This document shows positions 1 through 5,649 of a stretch of DNA of 14,934 bases, piece after piece (position 1 is the first letter of the stretch; the number at the start of each line of letters is the position of its first letter). This DNA is from JAZNGX01 sp045576675 (GTDB lineage Bacteria; Bacillota; Clostridia; Monoglobales; Firm-18): the NCBI GenBank assembly GCA_045576675.1, contig JAZNGX010000139.1, forward strand, positions 1 to 14,934, written 5' to 3'. Made by a program: the position numbers and the translations under genes. The notes below the pieces were generated by a model that had not been told where the DNA came from, searched no databases, and saw nothing but the letters and a program-made list of their open reading frames with translations.

Positions 1-103
1 GACCGCTATTGTTATCGCCACATAAGCAAACAACAATTATTACTGCTATTATAATCCATATCCAGTCGCTGCTGAATAATCCGCAATTATTATTGTATGA
101 CAT
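1..103 (-). CDS. Small hydrophobic Cys/Gly protein, 3' end beyond window
   Basis: An ATG at 101-103 on the minus strand opens a frame that runs off the left edge after 34 codons. The peptide starts MSYNNNCGLFSSDWIW, continues with a run of Ile/Val/Ala forming one membrane-spanning segment (about residues 14-28), and then has a CLCG motif followed by DNNSG. A purine-rich ribosome binding site (AGAAAGGG, minus strand, about 111-118) lies at good spacing. Tiny proteins with an Asn/Cys/Gly-rich head and one Trp/Ile-rich transmembrane stretch are common in spore-forming Clostridia and resemble YjcZ-type sporulation peptides. That resemblance is by composition only. The function is unknown and the full length cannot be seen. 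Confidence 0.55.
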   Translation of the reverse strand, partial: MSYNNNCGLFSSDWIWIIIAVIIVVCLCGDNNSG

Positions 104-189
104 ACCAAAACCCTTTCTGAACAAATATTTGATAAATATTCAATTAAATATTTATACTACATTATATTCGTCAAGATGAAAATGGTCAC

Positions 190-227
190 AAAAAAACAGG
201 ATAAATACAAAATATCTATCCCGTTTT
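190..227 (-). terminator. Intrinsic terminator of hup
   Basis: On the minus strand an 11-bp stem (217-227 with 193-203, containing one G-U wobble) is followed directly by a run of about seven U residues at 190-196. It lies a short distance after the HU stop codon and would end the hup transcript before the small gene at the left edge. Confidence 0.75.
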
Positions 228-249
228 GATGTCGCTATATTAAATACAA

Positions 250-522
250 TTATTTAACTGCGTCTTTAAGAGCCTTACCAGCTTTGAAAGCAGGTGTCTT
301 AGCAGCAGGAATTGTAATCTCAGCACCTGATGAAGGATTTCTACCCTTACGAGCAGCTCTTTCACGTACTTCGAATGAACCGAAACCAACTAACTGAACT
401 TTGTCACCCTTTTTAAGAGCGTCTGTAATGCTATCGATTGTAGCTGTCAAAACAGCTTCAGCATCCTTCTTAGTGATTCCAGATTTTTCTGCGATGCTTG
501 CGATTAATTCTGTTCTATTCAT
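250..522 (-). CDS. hup: HU family nucleoid DNA-binding protein
   Basis: This 90-residue protein has the full length of bacterial HU. It bends and compacts DNA as a homodimer in the nucleoid. The N-terminal helical part (MNRTELIASIAEKSGITKKD) forms the dimer core. GFGSFEVRERAARKGRNP (residues 46-63) is the hallmark HU segment leading into the DNA-binding beta arms, with the DNA-intercalating Pro63. The C-terminus IPAAKTPAFKAGKALKDAVK (71-90) is nearly the family consensus. The start is fixed by a TAGGAGGT ribosome binding site about 8 bases upstream. The gene stands alone, with its own SigA promoter and an intrinsic terminator, as expected for a highly expressed architectural protein. Confidence 0.97.
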   Translation of the reverse strand: MNRTELIASIAEKSGITKKDAEAVLTATIDSITDALKKGDKVQLVGFGSFEVRERAARKGRNPSSGAEITIPAAKTPAFKAGKALKDAVK

Positions 523-555
523 TTGTGTTACCTCCTAAAATAATACTTCTTGTAT

Positions 556-584
556 ATTTTACCACACTGTTTAGTAAAACTCAA
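556..584 (-). promoter_or_regulatory. SigA promoter of hup
   Basis: Read on the minus strand, a -35 box TTGAGT (579-584) and a -10 box TAAAAT (556-561) are separated by exactly 17 bases. Transcription would start about 25 bases before the hup ribosome binding site. A TTTAGTAAA element (570-578) sits inside the spacer, and a second copy lies at 641-649 upstream. Confidence 0.75.
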
Positions 585-652
585 TAGTTTTTTTATATTT
601 TTTACCCAAAAATACTAAATTTTATTAGTTTTGACGTATATTTAGTAAATAA

Positions 653-1387
653 TTAGTCAATTCGACCATATATTTTGTGTATTTCATCGCTGTAAGTGCC
701 GTTTTTATCATAAATAACAAGTGGCGAATCGTATATCAACTTGGGATTTCCACCCTTTTTACCCTCTATCAAAAGCATAACAGGGGGCTTATCCGCATAT
801 GAATGAACAGGTCTTATACGCTTTGGTTCAATACCATTTTCACGCATACACATAACTATATCGCACAACCGCTCCGGGCGATGAACCATAAAAAACAAGC
901 CGCCAAACTTCAAATTTCTTGATGCACATTTGCAAACATCGTTTAAATTACACATAACCTCATTGCGTGCAATCGCAAGATGTGTGCTTTCACTCACAGT
1001 ACCGCCGCTTAATTCCTTATAAGGTGGATTACAGGTAACACACTCGTATGGTTTTTGTGATTTGAATTCTTTTATGTCACCATTTATAATCGTTATATAT
1101 TCTGAGGCATCATTAAGCTTTACAGTTTCTGTTGCCATATTGTAAATATCCTGTTGAATTTCAATGCCATCTATATGCTTTGCTTTTGTTTTGGCTGAAA
1201 TAATCGCAGGTATCACACCGCTTCCTGTGCACATATCCAAAACCCTGTCCCCATATTTTATGCGTGCAAAATTCGCAAGCAAAACAGCGTCAATACCAAA
1301 ACAAAACCACTTAGGATTTTGTTTTATTCTAAGTGGTTTTCCGTTTCTGCCGATTAGTTCCAGATCATCTAATCTGTAATCAATCAT
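653..1387 (-). CDS. trmN6: tRNA1(Val) (adenine(37)-N6)-methyltransferase-like protein
   Basis: A 244-residue class I SAM-dependent methyltransferase of the TrmN6/YfiC group (YabB-like in Bacillus). Family members N6-methylate adenine 37 of a valine tRNA. The visible signs are FGIDAVLLANF (about 30-40), the SAM-binding motif VLDMCTGSGVIP (49-60), and the amino-methyltransferase motif NPPY (120-123) that flips and positions the target adenine. The length is typical. The ATG start overlaps the stop codon of thrS as ATGA, so translation is probably coupled and the gene shares the thrS promoter. No strong independent ribosome binding site is seen. The exact tRNA substrate is inferred from the family; an rRNA or other nucleic-acid adenine target cannot be excluded. 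Confidence 0.85.
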   Translation of the reverse strand: MIDYRLDDLELIGRNGKPLRIKQNPKWFCFGIDAVLLANFARIKYGDRVLDMCTGSGVIPAIISAKTKAKHIDGIEIQQDIYNMATETVKLNDASEYITIINGDIKEFKSQKPYECVTCNPPYKELSGGTVSESTHLAIARNEVMCNLNDVCKCASRNLKFGGLFFMVHRPERLCDIVMCMRENGIEPKRIRPVHSYADKPPVMLLIEGKKGGNPKLIYDSPLVIYDKNGTYSDEIHKIYGRID

Positions 1388-3144
1388 CTTCTTTTTTCAG
1401 CTATTTCAGTTAATATATCTGAAATAAATTCATCAAGCTTTCTAACGCCCAAATCGCCTTCCTTGCGTGAACGAACCGCAACAGAATCAGCTGCTGCCTC
1501 GGCATCACCAACGATAAGCATATAAGGAATCTTATCCTTCTGAGCTTCACGGATTTTGTATCCTGTCTTTTCATTTCTGTCATCCAGTTCTACACGTAAG
1601 CCTGCTTTTTTAAGCTCAGCATACACTTTTTCTGCATATTCAAAATGCTTTTCGCTGATAGGAAGAATTCTTGCCTGTGTGGGTGCAAGCCATGTCGGGA
1701 ATGCACCTGCGTATTTTTCAATAAGAAGTGCAAGAGTTCTCTCATAACATCCGATTGATGTTCTGTGAATAATATAAGGATTCTTCTTGCTGCCATCTTT
1801 GTCAACATATTCCATACCAAACTTTTCAGCAAGCATCTGGTCAATCTGTATTGTAATAAGAGTATCCTCTTTACCAAATACATTCTTAATCTGTATATCA
1901 AGCTTCGGACCATAGAATGCAGCTTCACCGATACCAATAACATAAGGAATCTCAAGATGATCAAGAATCTTCTGCATAGTATCCTGTGCCTCATCCCACT
2001 GTTCCTTTGTTCCGATATATTTTTCACGGTCATCAGGATCCCACTGTGAGAAACGATATGAAACATCCTCATATAATCCAAGTGTTTTAAGCATATATAT
2101 TGCCATTTCAAGACAATTTTTGAATTCTTCCTCCAACTGGTCCGGACGGCACATAAGATGTCCTTCAGAAATAGTAAACTGACGCACGCGGATAAGTCCG
2201 TGCATTTCACCTGAAGCTTCGTTTCTGAAAAGCGTTGATGTTTCACCATAACGAAGCGGCAAATCACGGTAGCTACGCATTTCTGCAAGATAAGCCTGAT
2301 ACTGGAACGGACAAGTCATAGGACGAAGTGCAAATACTTCTTTATCAGTTTCCTCATCACCCATTACAAACATACCATCCTGATAATGATCCCAGTGACC
2401 TGAAATCTTATACAAATCGCTTTTTGCCATATACGGAGTTTTGGTACGTACCCAACCGTTTGCATCCTCGTGATCCTCAACAAATCTCTGCAAAATCTGC
2501 ATAACCTTAGCACCCTTAGGAAGCATTATAGGCAAGCCCTGACCAATTAATTCAGATGTAGTAAAATAACCAAGTTCTCTGCCAAGCTTATTGTGGTCAC
2601 GGTTTTTTGCATCCTCAAGCTTGGCAATATGTGCGTCAAGGTCTTCTCTGTTAGTAAATGACACGCCATAAACACGTGTTAACATTTTGTTCTTTTCATT
2701 ACCTCTCCAGTAAGCACCTGTTACGCTTAAAAGCTTAAATGCTTTAACTTCAGATGTTCTTTCAAGGTGAGGGCCGGCACACAAATCTGTAAAATCGCCC
2801 TGCTTATAAAAGCTTATAACTTCGTCTTCAGGTAAGTCGTTAATAAGCTCAACCTTGTAAGGCTCATCCTTCATAAGCTCTAATGCCTCTGCTCGGGGTA
2901 GCTCAAAGCGTTCAATCTTTAAGCCTTCCTTCACAATTTTCTTCATTTCTTTTTCTATTTTTGCCAAATCCTCATTGCTGAATGGGGTTTCGGTGTCGAA
3001 ATCATAATAAAATCCGTTAGCTATCGCAGGCCCGATAGCAAGCTTTGTTCCGGGATATAGTCTTTTTACAGCCTGAGCAAGTATATGTGATGATGAATGC
3101 CAGAATGTACTGCTTCCGCCGTTTTCAAAAATTTCTTTATTCAC
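1384..3144 (-). CDS. thrS: Threonyl-tRNA synthetase lacking the TGS domain
   Basis: Cytoplasmic class II synthetase that charges tRNA-Thr. The 586 residues begin directly in the editing domain: HSSSH at 16-20 and CAGPH at 122-126 form the serine-editing zinc site. The catalytic core has motif 2 (FRNEASGEMHGLIRVRQF, 306-323), motif 3 (GCYERTLALLIE, 465-476) and the three active-site zinc ligands Cys278, His329 and His460. An anticodon-binding domain fills the C-terminus. The usual N-terminal TGS domain (about 60 residues of a roughly 640-residue protein) is absent. This is not a wrong start call: the GTG at 3142-3144 has an AGAGG ribosome binding site, and an in-frame UAA lies eight codons upstream. 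The stop overlaps trmN6. No T-box precedes it; the leader is only about 25 bases. Confidence 0.95.
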   Translation of the reverse strand: MNKEIFENGGSSTFWHSSSHILAQAVKRLYPGTKLAIGPAIANGFYYDFDTETPFSNEDLAKIEKEMKKIVKEGLKIERFELPRAEALELMKDEPYKVELINDLPEDEVISFYKQGDFTDLCAGPHLERTSEVKAFKLLSVTGAYWRGNEKNKMLTRVYGVSFTNREDLDAHIAKLEDAKNRDHNKLGRELGYFTTSELIGQGLPIMLPKGAKVMQILQRFVEDHEDANGWVRTKTPYMAKSDLYKISGHWDHYQDGMFVMGDEETDKEVFALRPMTCPFQYQAYLAEMRSYRDLPLRYGETSTLFRNEASGEMHGLIRVRQFTISEGHLMCRPDQLEEEFKNCLEMAIYMLKTLGLYEDVSYRFSQWDPDDREKYIGTKEQWDEAQDTMQKILDHLEIPYVIGIGEAAFYGPKLDIQIKNVFGKEDTLITIQIDQMLAEKFGMEYVDKDGSKKNPYIIHRTSIGCYERTLALLIEKYAGAFPTWLAPTQARILPISEKHFEYAEKVYAELKKAGLRVELDDRNEKTGYKIREAQKDKIPYMLIVGDAEAAADSVAVRSRKEGDLGVRKLDEFISDILTEIAEKRR

Positions 3145-3175
3145 GTCTATTACCTCTTTTCTTCTTTAATATTAT

Positions 3176-3204
3176 ATTATAAATACTTTATTTAATATTG
3201 TCAA
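3176..3204 (-). promoter_or_regulatory. Consensus SigA promoter of thrS-trmN6
   Basis: On the minus strand a perfect TTGACA (3199-3204) and a perfect TATAAT (3176-3181) are spaced by 17 bases. The -35 box overlaps the murA stop codon: the TGA of murA (3201-3203) is part of TTGACA. The thrS start lies about 32 bases past the -10 box, leaving no room for a riboswitch. Confidence 0.85.
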
Positions 3205-4448
3205 GTAATTTTAGTGATATCCGCACCAAGTAAATTCATTTTTTCAACAAAATTTTCATATCCGCGTTCTATATAACTGTAATTATCAATCTCTGTTGTT
3301 CCCTTTGCCGCAAGTGCCGCCACAGCAAGTGCTGCACCTGCACGAAGGTCGGTTGCACTGACTTTTGCAGCAGTAAGCGTTGTTCCTTCTATTATAGCAG
3401 TACGTCCTTCAGTTTTGATATCTGCACCCATCCTTTGCAGCTCTGCAAGATGCATAAATCTGTTTTCAAAAACCGTTTCGGTTAAAACACTTGTTCCTTT
3501 TGCAACAGCCATAACCGAAGAAAAGGGTGCCTGCATATCTGTTGGAAATCCAGGATAAGGCATTGTTTTAATGTCAGCAGCCTTAAGCCTTGCATTACCA
3601 GCCACCGATAATTCACTTGCAAATTCTGTAACATCAACACCAAATTCTTTTATTTTTGCAATAACAGGCTTTAAATGCTCAGGGCACACATTGCAAAGCT
3701 TAACACTTCCACCTGTAATTGCAGCTGCTGTCATAAACGTGCCTGCTTCTATTCTGTCTGGTATTACAGAGTGTGTACATCCGTGAAGCTCTGTTACTCC
3801 GCTTATTCTCACAGTATCTGTTCCGGCTCCTGTAACCTTGCCGCCCATATTATTGATAAAATCAGCCAAATCAGTAATTTCAGGCTCCGCCGCCGCATTT
3901 TCAATAACAGTATCTCCGTCTGCCAGTGTTGCTGCCATAATCAAATTTTCTGTTGCACCAACGCTTGGGAAATCAAGGTACACTGTTGTTCCTTTAAGCC
4001 TTTTGCATTTACCCTCAACAAATCCGTTTTGTTTATTGATTGCAGCTCCCATCTGTATTAAACCCTTGATATGCAAATCAACCGGTCTTGTTCCTATTCT
4101 GCAGCCACCGGGCAAATAAATCTTTGCTCTTCCGTTTTTTGCGAGCAAAGGGCCAAACATCAGAAATGATGCCCTAAGCTTTCCTGCAAGCTCGCCTGTT
4201 TTCGCACACGGGTTTATATTTTCACATTTAAGCTTAACGCAATTTCCATTAAAGTCTATAACAGCACCTGAAGCCTTAAGCAGCTCAAGCATATTGTTTG
4301 TGTCAGATAAACAAGGTACATTGTTTATCACACACTGCTCATCAGTAAGTATACAAGCCGTCAAAATAGGTAAAGCGGCATTTTTTGAGCCGCTTATCAT
4401 AATATTTCCTTTAAGGCATTTTCCGCCATTAATATAAAGTTTTGACAT
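3201..4448 (-). CDS. murA: UDP-N-acetylglucosamine 1-carboxyvinyltransferase
   Basis: MurA transfers enolpyruvate from phosphoenolpyruvate to UDP-GlcNAc, the first committed step of peptidoglycan synthesis in the cytoplasm. The 415-residue length is typical. Visible active-site features are Lys22-Asn23 in SGSKNAALPIL, the catalytic loop LPGGCRIGTRPVDLHIKG with Cys116 (the cysteine attacked by fosfomycin in this family), GFPTDMQAPF with the catalytic Asp, and DLRAGAALAVAAL near the C-terminus. Both domains of the inside-out alpha/beta barrel are present. Low-GC Gram-positives often have two MurA paralogues; I cannot tell which this is. It lies 52 bases after the TPR gene and is probably cotranscribed with it. 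The ribosome binding site AGGGGAG lies within a hairpin. Confidence 0.96.
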   Translation of the reverse strand: MSKLYINGGKCLKGNIMISGSKNAALPILTACILTDEQCVINNVPCLSDTNNMLELLKASGAVIDFNGNCVKLKCENINPCAKTGELAGKLRASFLMFGPLLAKNGRAKIYLPGGCRIGTRPVDLHIKGLIQMGAAINKQNGFVEGKCKRLKGTTVYLDFPSVGATENLIMAATLADGDTVIENAAAEPEITDLADFINNMGGKVTGAGTDTVRISGVTELHGCTHSVIPDRIEAGTFMTAAAITGGSVKLCNVCPEHLKPVIAKIKEFGVDVTEFASELSVAGNARLKAADIKTMPYPGFPTDMQAPFSSVMAVAKGTSVLTETVFENRFMHLAELQRMGADIKTEGRTAIIEGTTLTAAKVSATDLRAGAALAVAALAAKGTTEIDNYSYIERGYENFVEKMNLLGADITKIT

Positions 4449-4453
4449 AATAT

Positions 4454-4487
4454 CACTCCCCTTAATAAGTATTTGCCCAAGGGAGTG
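4454..4487 (-). promoter_or_regulatory. Hairpin enclosing the murA ribosome binding site
   Basis: In the minus-strand mRNA, CACTCCC (4481-4487) pairs perfectly with GGGAGTG (4454-4460), and two further A-U pairs are possible across a one-base bulge. The 3' arm is the AAGGGGAG Shine-Dalgarno sequence of murA. The structure is not followed by a U-run, so it is not a terminator. It could reduce murA translation relative to the upstream gene. The pairing is seen; the regulatory role is inferred. Confidence 0.4.
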
Positions 4488-4500
4488 TTGTTATTCAGAA

Positions 4501-5235
4501 TTAAAGCTGAGCTTCAAGCTCCTCTATTTCACGGATAATATCAGTTCTTTTAACCATTGTCATAAATGAAAAATTGCATTGCAATGCTTTTTTATACTGA
4601 TTTATACCCTCCTGAATGTCACCGCATTTAATTAAAAACTGACCATATTCATACAGGCAATCGGGGAATTGCGGATTTAATGCCATCAATTCGTCATAAT
4701 ACTTTTTGGCATTTTCCATTTCGCCAAGCTTAAAATATGTAAGTGCAAGGTTTTCAACAATAATAATATTTGACGAATTGTAATCGTATGCCTTTAAATT
4801 AAACTCAAGTGCTTTCTGATACTGACCGTCAAAAATGTACATATAACCAAGGCTTCCGTAATTATTTGTGCTGGGTGCATTCTCAACAACCTCTTCAAGC
4901 ATTTCTATAGCAGTTTTAACATCGCCCTTTTTCCAGAAAACAAGTGCGTGTGATGATTTTAATGCCATTTTTTCGTGCGGCTTTAAACCTGTCATTCTTA
5001 TAAGATTAAAAAGCTTGTCTGCTCTGTCAACATTACCTGTTTTTAATGTCAGATATGCATAAAGTGAGCTGTTTCCAAAATTCATTTTACCGATTTTATA
5101 TGCAATATCGTAAATCTTCATTGCAAGCTCAGTCTTGCCTTTTGCATAGATAAACCTTGCAACCACCGCAACAAGATTTGCCCTTTGAATAAACAAAAAC
5201 ACAATCGAAGCTATTAAAATTAAAGTACCAAACAT
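4501..5235 (-). CDS. Membrane-anchored TPR-repeat protein
   Basis: 244 residues. The N-terminus (residues 3-17, FGTLILIASIVFLFI region) is a single hydrophobic segment that probably anchors the protein in the cytoplasmic membrane. Behind it come about five tetratricopeptide repeats, roughly 56-88, 91-121, 124-155, 156-189 and 190-222. Repeat signatures include the Gly/Tyr/Ala positions of YGSLGYMYIFDGQYQKALEF and LALTYFKLGEMENAKKYY. TPR proteins are scaffolds for protein-protein contact, with no catalytic role visible. The ATG start is well supported by AAGGAGG about 7 bases upstream. It is first in a transcript with murA, driven by a consensus promoter at 5312-5340. A link to cell-envelope work is suggested only by this neighbour. 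No gene name can be given. Confidence 0.85.
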   Translation of the reverse strand: MFGTLILIASIVFLFIQRANLVAVVARFIYAKGKTELAMKIYDIAYKIGKMNFGNSSLYAYLTLKTGNVDRADKLFNLIRMTGLKPHEKMALKSSHALVFWKKGDVKTAIEMLEEVVENAPSTNNYGSLGYMYIFDGQYQKALEFNLKAYDYNSSNIIIVENLALTYFKLGEMENAKKYYDELMALNPQFPDCLYEYGQFLIKCGDIQEGINQYKKALQCNFSFMTMVKRTDIIREIEELEAQL

Positions 5236-5311
5236 TTTTATTCCTCCTTAAAACAATAAGCACCTTTATTTATTATAATCTAAAAGTATAATTTTATAAA
5301 ACATACATATA

Positions 5312-5340
5312 ATTATATACAAATTGCTAAACATTGTCAA
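5312..5340 (-). promoter_or_regulatory. Consensus SigA promoter of the TPR-murA transcript
   Basis: Minus strand: TTGACA at 5335-5340 and TATAAT at 5312-5317 with a 17-base spacer. It lies back to back with the aspS promoter, with the two -35 boxes about 35 bases apart, so this region is a divergent control region. The leader to the TPR gene is about 70 bases with no obvious structure. Confidence 0.85.
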
Positions 5341-5375
5341 TCCATTATTTTTTTGAAAAAACAAAATTATTTTTA

Positions 5376-5404
5376 TTGACAAACATTTTCTTTCTTGATA
5401 TAAT
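5376..5404 (+). promoter_or_regulatory. Consensus SigA promoter of aspS-gatC-gatA-gatB
   Basis: TTGACA (5376-5381), a 17-base spacer and TATAAT (5399-5404) give a full consensus promoter. The predicted start of transcription is near 5411, right at the first helix of the T-box leader, so the riboswitch makes up nearly all of the leader RNA. Confidence 0.88.
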
Positions 5405-5408
5405 GATT

Positions 5409-5634
5409 AACGGAGACTCGGCTTTTTTGGAAAGTCTGATAGGGAGAATGCGTCGGAGACTGGAAGCGCATTTGAGATGAGTAGTAAGCTTGGGAACACT
5501 CCGTTTTATTACAGTTTAATATTTTTGAAAGCGGGCACTGTTTTTCAGTGTCAATGCGGGTGGCACCGCGGGTTAAATAATTTTATTTACTCGTCCCGGA
5601 AATATTTATATATTTCCGGGACTTTTAATTTTTT
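5409..5634 (+). ncRNA. T-box riboswitch, probably tRNA-Asn responsive
   Basis: T-boxes sense the charging of a tRNA and let transcription continue when it is uncharged. The conserved T-box TGGCACCGCG is at 5561-5570; its TGGC pairs with the tRNA end and fits a G73 discriminator (Asn, Asp and Glu tRNAs). Stem I closes by AACGGAG (5409-5415) with CTCCGTT (5499-5505). Directly 5' of the closing strand is GGGAACA, where the specifier lies: AAC (Asn) at 5495-5497 followed by A, overlapping GAA (Glu) at 5494-5496. An upper hairpin pairs 5448-5452 with 5467-5471, and a stem lies at 5536-5550. The antiterminator pairs CGGG (5557-5560) with CCCG (5595-5598), which excludes the terminator at 5593-5622. 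No GAC (Asp) sits in the specifier position. Confidence 0.92.
5593..5634 (+). terminator. T-box regulated terminator before aspS
   Basis: A perfect 12-bp stem (5593-5604 with 5611-5622) with a six-base loop is followed by TTTT and a further T7 run. Its 5' arm is shared with the antiterminator, so it forms only when the charged tRNA cannot stabilise the T-box. Confidence 0.9.
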
Positions 5635-5649
5635 TAGGAGGTATCTATT

